Shown here: piece by piece, positions 46,150 to 54,169 of the stretch
Numbering within the stretch: position 1 is the first letter of the stretch
Layout of the letters: the number at the start of each line of letters is the position of its first letter
DNA from: Bacteroides intestinalis DSM 17393
GTDB lineage: Bacteria; Bacteroidota; Bacteroidia; Bacteroidales; Bacteroidaceae
Direction: 5' to 3'
DNA: 64,000 nt
Assembly: GCF_000172175.1 (NCBI RefSeq)
Contig: NZ_ABJL02000008.1
Coordinates: forward strand, 2,232,001-2,296,000
Position numbers and translations under genes: made by a program
Notes under the pieces: model-generated
What the model was told of the DNA's origin: nothing
The model's input: only the letters and a program-made list of their open reading frames with translations
Database searches by the model: none

Positions 46150-46690
46150 CTTGCACCTCCTCCGATATAGTGATACAGTCAATCAATTCTTCCATGTAAT
46201 GGAAAGCTGTCAGCACTTTGTATGTCCCGTCCACTTCATTTTCCTTTTCTATAAATCCCATCTTTTCCAGTTCATTAATCAGTTTAGCCACTACTTCCTC
46301 ATGCTTCTTTTTGTCGGAGAACAGTTTGGAAGCTTTCTCCTTCAACTCCATATCACAACCGATCTGAATTTCAATATCAGCCGCACGAAACAGGAATCCG
46401 GGACCGAAAGCCGAATGATAGGTTTTCAAGAAACTCATATAATCAATCCATTTCAAGGCAGCCTCCAATTTGCGCTCCAAATCCACTTTCGCCTCTTTGC
46501 GCGTAAAATGATAGTAACCGTCTCCCCCTTCCAGATAAAGTCCGATTCCCTGATAATATTCATAATAATCGGGTAAGTCTTCTTCAATAGCATCATAATA
46601 ACGCTTCACCTGAGTGGAAATACTGTTCGAGGAAATAAACCCTCCTTTACTAAGTATATTGAAAATCTCTTCAGTATATTTCATATTCAA
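46133..46690 (-). CDS. jetB: Wadjet JetB-like (MukE/MksE-type) subunit
   Basis: A 185-residue winged-helix protein (EEIFNILSKGGFISSNSIS; GIGLYLEGGDGYYHFTRKEAK; KLINELEKMGFIEKENEVDGTYKVL). Size and position between the kleisin-like and SMC genes match JetB/MksE, which binds the kleisin and DNA. It is 6 bp downstream of the jetA-like gene. Confidence 0.8.
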   Translation of the reverse strand: MNMKYTEEIFNILSKGGFISSNSISTQVKRYYDAIEEDLPDYYEYYQGIGLYLEGGDGYYHFTRKEAKVDLERKLEAALKWIDYMSFLKTYHSAFGPGFLFRAADIEIQIGCDMELKEKASKLFSDKKKHEEVVAKLINELEKMGFIEKENEVDGTYKVLTAFHYMEELIDCITISEEVQDEIPE

Positions 46691-46696
46691 AAAGTT

Positions 46697-47893
46697 TTAT
46701 TTGGCGTAAATCAAAGGATATTCCACATTGCCCGAGCACTCATAGCTTTCCGTAAAATTGAGTTCATCAGCATATTGGGAAGCCAACTGACAAAAATAAA
46801 TCAGTTTATCTCCACGGGATACTTCCTTGCGAAAGCGATAGTTCATCACGAAACTAAACAGATGCATCCCAGAGGCCATAAAAGCGTTGTACACTTCCCG
46901 CAAGTTTATCGCGTCAATCTGTTGCGACTGATTATCCAGATACCCTCCGGGAATAGTTTCAGCCAGATTTTTCGGACCATGCTTCCTATTCTTTTGCTGT
47001 GCTGCCAACTTCCTGACGGCTTGAAAAGCCTCATCCGAAGTTCGCAGATAATCTATCGACAATTTTATGCGGTAGTTGGTCTGAGGTTCCATCCATAACG
47101 GATGACGTTGCGAAACCACTTGCCGGATAGTCGTGTTCTCTTCCAACAGGAACTGGTCTTTCAGATACTTCAGTTTCCTTATCTTCTCAAAGATACGGTT
47201 CTGATAGTCTATCAGGTTCAGGTAATGAACAATCTGCCGGTGAATTTCGAGCAGATTATGATAAGAATCGTTCAATTGCAGCTTGACGTCGCTCACCACA
47301 TTCCGCATTTGCACATCCATGGCTACGCGGAAAAAGACCGGTTGCTGGTTATCAATCAGCTCCTCACTTTTAGTTATCAGCAAAGAGATGTTCTTAAGTT
47401 TTTCACTTAACCTCATCAACTTCGCCTTTTTTATTTGGTAGTTGGGTTCATTCTTATAAGTATTATCCATGTTCCTTTTCAGGTCCATTACATTGCGGAC
47501 AGTGGTAAGGGCAATGTTTTTCAGGCAGCGTTTCACTTCGCGTTGATAATTATACTTGCGCTTTTCATTACTCTCTTTCAGGTAATAATCTATATTTTCA
47601 TTGAGGCGGGTAAGATAGTCCTGTACAAAAGACACGTTGATTTCTTCATTCACTTCCAACACGTCTTCAAAGAACTTCAGATAGAGATCTTCCATTTCAA
47701 GAAAGTCACCCGTGTCACGTATTACACCGTAGTCGATCAGATAACGGATACGCTCTTCTTTATACTCTGTCATCTCAAGCGCATAATCATAACGAAACGA
47801 AAGCGACTTTCGCTTGGCAAACATTTCTTTCAGTAGTTCTCTCTCGCGTTCAAGGCTCTTCACTAATTCTTCTATGGAACGAAAAGTACTCAT
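46697..47893 (-). CDS. jetA: Wadjet JetA-like (MukF/MksF-type kleisin) subunit
   Basis: A 398-residue mostly helical protein, first gene of the operon. The N-terminal winged-helix part (LSFRYDYALEMTEYKEERIRYLIDYGVIRDTGDF) is followed by long helices and a C-terminal part (INLREVYNAFMASGMHLFSFVMNYRF). I assign it by operon order and helical kleisin-like layout rather than by a sharp motif. It is divergent from the lipoprotein gene at 48092. Confidence 0.75.
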   Translation of the reverse strand: MSTFRSIEELVKSLERERELLKEMFAKRKSLSFRYDYALEMTEYKEERIRYLIDYGVIRDTGDFLEMEDLYLKFFEDVLEVNEEINVSFVQDYLTRLNENIDYYLKESNEKRKYNYQREVKRCLKNIALTTVRNVMDLKRNMDNTYKNEPNYQIKKAKLMRLSEKLKNISLLITKSEELIDNQQPVFFRVAMDVQMRNVVSDVKLQLNDSYHNLLEIHRQIVHYLNLIDYQNRIFEKIRKLKYLKDQFLLEENTTIRQVVSQRHPLWMEPQTNYRIKLSIDYLRTSDEAFQAVRKLAAQQKNRKHGPKNLAETIPGGYLDNQSQQIDAINLREVYNAFMASGMHLFSFVMNYRFRKEVSRGDKLIYFCQLASQYADELNFTESYECSGNVEYPLIYAK

Positions 47894-48091
47894 AGTCCTT
47901 ACATTTTATTTCCCGTAAAAATAGACTATATCCTTCAATCCCACAATATTCTAAAGAACTTTTGTTCAATAAAACCACCTTTTCCAGCCAAAGTGAACAA
48001 TAAAAACAGAAGCCGCATTTCAGCAAACAAAATTTTATCCATACCTTTACAGAGTTCTAATGCGCATATACATACTAAATAGGATTTTGAT

Positions 48092-48784
48092 ATGAAGAAA
48101 CTGATTAGCATGCATTTTATAGGGATATTGGCATTAGCCATATTGTGTAGCGGATGTAGCACCAACCGCATGGCGGCGGGTGACCCGGGCGCCGTATTGG
48201 CGGGAGCCGCCATCGGAGGCAATGTAGGAGGCGCCATCGGCGGGCTGATAGGCGAGAACAACCGAGGATGGAGAGGAGGTTACCGTGGTTCTGCCATCGG
48301 CACTATTGTGGGAACCATTGCCGGAGCCGCCATTGCCAATGCCGCCACCGCCCCCAAACAAACGGAAGAATACAGCTACCGGGTAGAGAGAACCCAGCCC
48401 ACCTATAATTCCCGACCGGAAGCGCGCCCCTCCGCCATCAACAACCTGAAGATACGCAATATACGTTTCATTGACGATAGCCGCGACCACGTAATCAATG
48501 CGGGTGAGAATTGCAAAGTCGTCTTCGAAATTATGAACGAGGGAAACAGGACCGCCTTCAACGTGGTGCCGGTAGTGGCGGAAGTCACGGGTATGAAGCA
48601 CGTCTATATCTCGCCATCCGTCATGATAGAACAAATCGCTCCCCGCGAAGGCGTGAAATACACCGCCAGCATCAGCGCCGGAGAACGGATAAAGACGGGA
48701 GAAGTCATCTTCCGCATTGCCGTAGCCGACGAGAACGGAGAGGAATATGACTGGCAAGAGTTTTCATTGCCCACCCAACGATGA
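48092..48784 (+). CDS. Glycine-zipper lipoprotein
   Basis: A 230-residue lipoprotein (lipobox ILCSGC, Cys about 22). Residues about 33-90 form glycine-zipper helices (GAVLAGAAIGGNVGGAIGGLIG; GSAIGTIVGTIAGAAIANA) able to insert in or tightly line a membrane. The C-terminal domain (residues about 115-230, IRNIRFIDDSRDHVINAGENCKVVFEIMNEG) is a CARDB/immunoglobulin-like beta sandwich. Probably outer-membrane envelope protein of unknown role. Confidence 0.8.
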   Translation: MKKLISMHFIGILALAILCSGCSTNRMAAGDPGAVLAGAAIGGNVGGAIGGLIGENNRGWRGGYRGSAIGTIVGTIAGAAIANAATAPKQTEEYSYRVERTQPTYNSRPEARPSAINNLKIRNIRFIDDSRDHVINAGENCKVVFEIMNEGNRTAFNVVPVVAEVTGMKHVYISPSVMIEQIAPREGVKYTASISAGERIKTGEVIFRIAVADENGEEYDWQEFSLPTQR

Positions 48785-48811
48785 ACAATCTCTAATTAAA
48801 ACAATAAAATC

Positions 48812-48991
48812 ATGGCCGACAACTATTTAGAAAAACAATACGAAGCATACGAAGCAAGAAAAGCCGCTTGGGAAAAAGAACGCAAATACGGGAAGAAGCC
48901 CTCCCCTGCCAAGCGCCCGAAAACGGAGGAAAAGTCAAAAGGGAGTGAAGAAACACCCCCTATCACGTCCCATCCGGAAAGTACTATTTAA
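48812..48991 (+). CDS. Small charged protein, 59 residues
   Basis: Starts MADNYLEKQYEAYEARKAAW, a charged amphipathic helix, followed by a Lys/Pro/Ser-rich disordered end. It is 27 bp after the lipoprotein stop and overlaps the end of the convergent MBL gene by 8 bp. I recall similar short proteins in Bacteroides, but not a function. Confidence 0.6.
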   Translation: MADNYLEKQYEAYEARKAAWEKERKYGKKPSPAKRPKTEEKSKGSEETPPITSHPESTI

Positions 48992-49841
48992 ATCCCGGAG
49001 GCGGCAAATGCATTCCCGCCATTGTCAATCCATTTTCCTTGGCATACCGGAGGAAGTGTTTACGTGACTTTACCGCCGCATCCTTATCCATATCGTAGGA
49101 GGCACAGATTTCGGGATGTTCCAATTGAAGAGCGGCTCCGTGAATCAAATCGGCTATCACCAATAGCTTGCCCGCCTGGTACACCGTATGGCCGGGAGTG
49201 TGCCCTTCCGCATTCATGGTAACCACATTCCCCGGTAAGGTTTCACCAAATTCAAACAGGTGCAAACGGTCCTTATAAGCGTTCATGGTCTTCACCACTT
49301 GCGCATTCCTCTCGGAAGACATTTTGAGCCAGGCATCATACTCCACTTTCGATGCATACACCTCGGCATTAGGGAAGACAATGCTATCTCCCTTCATCAT
49401 TCCTCCGATGTGGTCACCGTGGAAGTGGGTGAGATACAGATACTTGATATCAGCAGGGGTTACTCCCAAAGAGGCCAACCCCGACAATAAACGGCTATCC
49501 GGCGCTCCCATTCCCGCATCAAACAAAATCCGGACACCATCCGTTTCTACCAAAAAAGTGCTCATGGACGAAGGTATCCCATCCGCCAACTTCAAGCTAT
49601 CTATCAGCTCATCACTGGCATCGGCGAAAAGCGTCCTCTCCATAAGACGCTCTTTTGCATTATCCTGTATCCAGGTGACCTTCACTCCATCCAGTTGTAA
49701 GGTTTTCAAACCGTCACATGCCATAGTTGTACTATCCATACTTACTTCCTCATTAGTTTGTTTCTTTGCACCGCCGCCACAACCTACCAGCAACAATACA
49801 ATTGATGCAACAACCCAATATCTCCATGTTTTGTTCTTCAT
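48984..49841 (-). CDS. Metallo-beta-lactamase-fold hydrolase lipoprotein
   Basis: 285 residues with a lipobox (LLLVGC, C21). The MBL zinc motif THFHGDH is at 138-144, with GHTPGHT and AGMHLPPPGF as later metal-site elements. It resembles AHL-lactonase/quorum-quenching-type and other periplasmic MBL proteins. Substrate unknown. Anchored in the envelope, monocistronic. Confidence 0.85.
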   Translation of the reverse strand: MKNKTWRYWVVASIVLLLVGCGGGAKKQTNEEVSMDSTTMACDGLKTLQLDGVKVTWIQDNAKERLMERTLFADASDELIDSLKLADGIPSSMSTFLVETDGVRILFDAGMGAPDSRLLSGLASLGVTPADIKYLYLTHFHGDHIGGMMKGDSIVFPNAEVYASKVEYDAWLKMSSERNAQVVKTMNAYKDRLHLFEFGETLPGNVVTMNAEGHTPGHTVYQAGKLLVIADLIHGAALQLEHPEICASYDMDKDAAVKSRKHFLRYAKENGLTMAGMHLPPPGFK

Positions 49842-49880
49842 TGGTCTACTAATTTTTTAGTTCATGAATAATAGCTTTGA

Positions 49881-51485
49881 TTATGCCGACTCGGCACAAG
49901 GATGCGTAAACCAGAAACGGCTACCGACGCCTACCTCAGACTCAAGCCCGATAGTGCCGCCAAGATGCTCGATAATACTCCGGCAGATGGATAATCCCAG
50001 ACCGGTGCCTTTGGAAAAAGTATTAAGTTTCACAAAGCGGTCGAACACCTGCCCCACCGCATCCGGAGCAATACCAATACCCGTATCTGTTACGGAGAAT
50101 TCTATCTCATTGGTATCCTCCTTAAAGTGATACTCAAGAGTGATTTGCCCTTCGCTCGTAAACTTAAGGGCGTTATTGATAAAGTTGGTGACAACCTGCA
50201 TCAAACGCTTCTTATCTGTATAAATACGATAATCGGGCAAATTAGAAGCCAGCAATACGGGCACGGGTTTATCTTCCTTGATTTCATAACCGCGAAGTAT
50301 GTCTTCACAAAAGTCTTTGATGTTCAGATACCCCATATTGAAGTCGAGCGTCCCCGCCTCTATCTTCGACAAATCCAGAATATCGGATATCAATTGCAAG
50401 AGCAACTCTGTGTTCTCCTGCATGATTTCAATATACCCCTGACGTTCTTTCTTGTCATCTTCCTCAACGAGCATACTTGCAAAACCGACAATCGCATTCA
50501 ACGGAGTACGGATTTCATGACTCATATTGGCCAGGAAAGCCGACTTCAGGCGGTCCAGATTCTCCGCCTTCTCCTTGGCTATCCTTAATTCTTCTTCTAT
50601 CTTTTTCTGATGGTCGATGTCGACACTGGTGATGACGTGCGCCATCTGTCCGTCTATCCAGGGGAATGCGGCACTGAACACGCGAAACCAGCATTTGTCG
50701 AACGGGCGTTGATAATCCCAGGAGTAAACCCTGGTGGGCTGGCCATTTTCATCAATCAAGTGCCTTTTAGGGCAGAACTCACACTCGCCCGTTTTATCGG
50801 TGTAGAGCGCTTGCCAGCATTTCTTCCCTTCGAAATGCCTGATGCCGCCATACGGGGCGGCCATAGACGCATTGGCATATAGCATGTCATGAGAATCGAA
50901 AGAGTTCACATAAATGTCCACTCCCATATTGTTCATAATGCTACCCAGCGTGTTGCTTGCCCGCACTTCTCTTTCCTTATATTCCCTGACCGCTATTTCC
51001 TTGGAGAGCGAGCCCAATATCAGATGAATCATTTGGAGCTCGTCTTCGGCGAAAGGTATCGAAGCTTCTTCCCTATCCGCAAACCCGATAAATCCGATAA
51101 TCTTGCCTTCGGAATCTTCGAATTGCCTGATTAGCAAAGAATCCACTCCATAAAAATCCAGAATATCCATATCGGACAAAGATATATTCCCACCCTTACG
51201 TGTATAAAAGGGTTTCTTTCCAGCCTCTATACGATCAGAATGTTGTGTGGTCATCTCTCCCATTTCAAAACGAGACCTCAGGGTGCCACCTTCATTTCCG
51301 ATGGTTTCCTTCAAAAAGAAATAGCGGAAGCCATCCGTTTGATAAACAAACCCTTTCTTGAATCCATAGTAATTACAAATGTCTATCAACGACTTCGTGA
51401 TTTTCCTTTCAATAGATTCATGGCCATTCAACCGTTCTAAAAACTGAAGTAGAAATACACTTAAACTTTCCTTGCTTTTGGTCAT
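49881..51485 (-). CDS. Soluble sensor histidine kinase (GAF-PAS-HisKA-HATPase)
   Basis: 534 residues without a membrane helix. N-terminal GAF-like (about 20-170) and PAS-like (about 190-290, with CEFCPKRH cysteines that could bind a ligand) input domains precede the dimerisation/phosphoacceptor helix (FLANMSHEIRTPLNAI) and HATPase boxes (NFINNALKFT, VTDTGIGIAP, GTGLGLSICRSII). No response regulator is adjacent, so it is an orphan kinase. Cytoplasmic signal sensing is inferred. Confidence 0.9.
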   Translation of the reverse strand: MTKSKESLSVFLLQFLERLNGHESIERKITKSLIDICNYYGFKKGFVYQTDGFRYFFLKETIGNEGGTLRSRFEMGEMTTQHSDRIEAGKKPFYTRKGGNISLSDMDILDFYGVDSLLIRQFEDSEGKIIGFIGFADREEASIPFAEDELQMIHLILGSLSKEIAVREYKEREVRASNTLGSIMNNMGVDIYVNSFDSHDMLYANASMAAPYGGIRHFEGKKCWQALYTDKTGECEFCPKRHLIDENGQPTRVYSWDYQRPFDKCWFRVFSAAFPWIDGQMAHVITSVDIDHQKKIEEELRIAKEKAENLDRLKSAFLANMSHEIRTPLNAIVGFASMLVEEDDKKERQGYIEIMQENTELLLQLISDILDLSKIEAGTLDFNMGYLNIKDFCEDILRGYEIKEDKPVPVLLASNLPDYRIYTDKKRLMQVVTNFINNALKFTSEGQITLEYHFKEDTNEIEFSVTDTGIGIAPDAVGQVFDRFVKLNTFSKGTGLGLSICRSIIEHLGGTIGLESEVGVGSRFWFTHPCAESA

Positions 51486-51692
51486 ATAATCTTTAGTTCC
51501 TTAAGTTTAGACTACTCGGAACGAATTCTCGTTTTTTCCTCCAAGCATTCAAGCCGCTAATATACAAACTTTTAAAGACAATAGAGCATTTTTTACCAAG
51601 TTTTTAAATATTAAATATTTTCCTTTTCACACAAAGCAAGATAAAGGGAAGCCTATTTTATTTTACAAGTACTTCAAAAGCATATACAACTT
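51486..51692. other. AT-rich spacer before the kinase
   Basis: About 207 bp between the kinase start and the helicase stop. T- and A-rich, no gene; presumably the kinase promoter and helicase terminator. Confidence 0.4.
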
Positions 51693-53138
51693 TCAATCAT
51701 AGTTTTCGTAGCGCGAACGCAACTTTGCCGGACTTTTAGGTGACGGCTCCGGCTTCCCTGAACCCGACTTCTTTTGCCCGGATTGCTGGACAGGTCGAGG
51801 TCTTTCGGGACGGTTATTATCCCGCTTGGGCTTTTCGGCAGATACCACCGCCTTTTGAGTGCTTCCGGTTGGTTCGACCGGTCTCTTTCTGTCCTCCCGC
51901 CTTCTATTGTTCTGAGGTCTTCCTCCCTGAGTGCGGCTTTGCGATTTGAGTGCAATGTTTTGGGCAGAAGAAGTAGTAGGAGAAGCGGCAGGCTCTCCCA
52001 AAGAAGGCAAATTGTGCTTTTGTTGCACCAGCTTTATACCCGTAAGTTTCTCTATCTCACGTAACATGGGGGCTTCTTCGCTTGAGCAAAAAGCAATGGC
52101 ACGTCCTTCGCAACCCGCACGTCCAGTACGTCCGATACGGTGCACGTAGGTCTCCGGAACATCAGGTAAATCAAAATTGAGAACCAGGTCCAGACCTTTT
52201 ATATCGATGCCCCGGGCAGCAATATCCGTAGCAATAATCACATTGGAGCGCCCTTCCTTAAAGTTGCTCAACGCACGTTGGCGGGCATTTTGTGACTTGT
52301 CTCCATGTATGCTTTCGCAAGCAATGCCACGACGAGACAGGTAGCGGGCAATGTTATCTGCCCCATGCTTGGTACGGGAGAAAACCAGCACCTGATGGCC
52401 TGCCTCTCCGAGCAACAATTGCGCCAATAATTCTTTCTTCTGAGGTTTCTCTACCCGGTAGACGGACTGGCTGATAATCTCCACAACACTGGATGCCGGA
52501 GTTACTTCCACACGCGCCGGATTGTGCAACAAACTCTTGGCAAGACGGTCGATACTATCGGGCATGGTGGCCGAGAAGAAAAGGGTTTGCTTCTTGGGCG
52601 GGAGCTTGGGCAAGAGGCGTTTGACGTCATGGATAAATCCCATGTCGAGCATACGGTCGGCCTCATCAAGAACGAAGTGGCGAACATCGTCGAGGCGGAT
52701 AAAGCCTTGCGACATCAGGTCGAGCAGGCGTCCGGGAGTAGCCGTCAGGATGTCCGTCCCGGCACGAAGTTCATCGGTTTGCGACTTTTGTTTCACTCCG
52801 CCGAAGATAACCGTGTGGCGCAAGGTCGTATAGCGTGTATAGTCCGCCAACGATTCATCAATCTGAATCGCCAACTCCCGGGTTGGGGTCAGGATAAGCG
52901 CACGGATGCTACGCGGAGCACCTTTGCGTTGGGGCATAGGGGCGGCAAGCAATTGCTCGATGATGGGTACGGCGAAAGCGGCGGTTTTGCCGGTTCCGGT
53001 TTGCGCCAGTCCCAACAAATCACGGCCGGTCAGGGCTTCGGGTATAGCTTGTTCTTGGATAAGTGTAGGGGTAGAATAGTTTTTTTCGAGGAGCGCACGG
53101 CACACCGGCTCCGAAATATTCATCTGTTTAAATGTCAT
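51693..53138 (-). CDS. rhlE: DEAD-box RNA helicase, RhlE-like
   Basis: About 481 residues. Q motif (FKQMNISEPV), motif I AQTGTGKTA, DEAD (VLDEADRMLDMGF), SAT and HRIGRTGRAG are all present. A basic, Arg/Pro/Gly-rich C-terminal tail (about 385-482) suits RNA binding. RhlE-type helicases act in ribosome assembly and RNA decay. An ATG at 53141 gives one extra Met; I use 53138. Divergent from the VOC-GNAT gene. Confidence 0.92.
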   Translation of the reverse strand: MTFKQMNISEPVCRALLEKNYSTPTLIQEQAIPEALTGRDLLGLAQTGTGKTAAFAVPIIEQLLAAPMPQRKGAPRSIRALILTPTRELAIQIDESLADYTRYTTLRHTVIFGGVKQKSQTDELRAGTDILTATPGRLLDLMSQGFIRLDDVRHFVLDEADRMLDMGFIHDVKRLLPKLPPKKQTLFFSATMPDSIDRLAKSLLHNPARVEVTPASSVVEIISQSVYRVEKPQKKELLAQLLLGEAGHQVLVFSRTKHGADNIARYLSRRGIACESIHGDKSQNARQRALSNFKEGRSNVIIATDIAARGIDIKGLDLVLNFDLPDVPETYVHRIGRTGRAGCEGRAIAFCSSEEAPMLREIEKLTGIKLVQQKHNLPSLGEPAASPTTSSAQNIALKSQSRTQGGRPQNNRRREDRKRPVEPTGSTQKAVVSAEKPKRDNNRPERPRPVQQSGQKKSGSGKPEPSPKSPAKLRSRYENYD

Positions 53139-53158
53139 CATTTCTTTTTATTACGGCA

Positions 53159-53196
53159 CAAAGGTACGATTTTACAGGGAATTATCACTATATTTG
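53159..53196. promoter_or_regulatory. Divergent -7 boxes between helicase and VOC-GNAT genes
   Basis: TACCTTTG on the minus strand (53166-53159) faces the helicase gene; TATATTTG on the plus strand (53189-53196) faces the VOC-GNAT gene. The two boxes are 22 bp apart, so the -33 regions overlap. Confidence 0.5.
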
Positions 53197-53211
53197 CATG
53201 AAAAAGGAATC

Positions 53212-54153
53212 ATGAGAGTACATCACATCGCCATCTGGACCTTCCGCCTGGAGGAATTAAGGAACTTCTATATCCGGTATTTTAGCGGAAAAAGCAACGA
53301 AAAATACATCAATCCCAAGAAGGGTTTCGAATCATACTTCATCTACTTTGATGAAGGTCCGTCATTAGAATTAATGAGCCGAACGGACGTGCAAAACACT
53401 CTGATAGAAGAAAACAGGTTAGGTCTCACCCACTTCGCCCTTGCCTTTCAAAGCAAAGAAGATGTACTCAAGACTACTGAACAACTCCGGGCAGACGGTT
53501 ATACCATAGCCGGAGAACCGCGCACTTCAGGCGATGGTTATTTCGAAAGCGTCATTCTTGATCCTGACGGTAACCGCGTAGAATGTGTCTATCGGAAAGA
53601 AGAAACTTCGGAAGAACCCGACGCCCCAATTGAAACAGAACGGTTGCTACTACGGCCCTTCGTGGAGAGCGATGCAGAGGCTCTCTTTGCCTGTTGCCGA
53701 AACCCCAACATAGGGAACAATGCGGGTTGGCAACCTCACGCAAGCCTGGAGGAATCACGGGAAGTACTTCGTTCCGTATTCTTATCCCAGAAAGGGGTAT
53801 GGGCCATTACCCTGAAAGACAACGGGCAATTGATTGGCTCCATCGGCATCATCGCCGACCCCAAACGCGAAAACCCGCAAGTACGTATGCTGGGATATTG
53901 GCTTGACGAGGCTCAATGGGGAAAAGGCTATATGACGGAGGCGGTAAAAGCGGTACTAAACTACGGTTTCGGCACGCTAAAACTAAGTCTTATCACCGCT
54001 AACTGTTACCCCCATAACGAGCGCTCTCAACAAGTATTGAAACGCCAGGGCTTTGTGCATGAGGGTACGCTTCATCAGGCCGAAGTGACTTATGACGGAC
54101 ATGTATATGACCATCAATGCTATTACCTGACAAATCCGAAACATCAAAAATGA
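53212..54153 (+). CDS. VOC (glyoxalase-like)-GNAT acetyltransferase fusion
   Basis: About 313 residues from the ATG at 53212 (a TTG at 53194 overlaps the -7 box). Residues about 1-125 are a VOC/glyoxalase domain (MRVHHIAIWTFRLEELRNFY; GLTHFALAF; ESVILDPDGNRVECVY). Residues about 140-310 are a RimJ/RimL-like GNAT domain (ETERLLLRPF; MLGYWLDEAQWGKGYMTEAVKAVLNYGF; NERSQQVLKRQGFVHEG). Fusion suggests a detoxification or resistance enzyme. Substrates unknown. Confidence 0.85.
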   Translation: MRVHHIAIWTFRLEELRNFYIRYFSGKSNEKYINPKKGFESYFIYFDEGPSLELMSRTDVQNTLIEENRLGLTHFALAFQSKEDVLKTTEQLRADGYTIAGEPRTSGDGYFESVILDPDGNRVECVYRKEETSEEPDAPIETERLLLRPFVESDAEALFACCRNPNIGNNAGWQPHASLEESREVLRSVFLSQKGVWAITLKDNGQLIGSIGIIADPKRENPQVRMLGYWLDEAQWGKGYMTEAVKAVLNYGFGTLKLSLITANCYPHNERSQQVLKRQGFVHEGTLHQAEVTYDGHVYDHQCYYLTNPKHQK

Positions 54154-54154
54154 G

Positions 54155-54162
54155 TATCTTTG
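54155..54162 (+). promoter_or_regulatory. -7 box of the pseudouridine synthase gene
   Basis: TATCTTTG, a perfect TAnnTTTG box, 7 bp before the ATG at 54170, so the leader would be very short or absent. It overlaps the upstream stop region. Confidence 0.55.
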
Positions 54163-54169
54163 CGCCATT

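Noticed and set aside
45136..46170. Long plus-strand open frame of 344 residues opposite the SMC gene
   Set aside because: Antisense shadow of the SMC ATPase coiled-coil and Walker A region; no recognisable domain.
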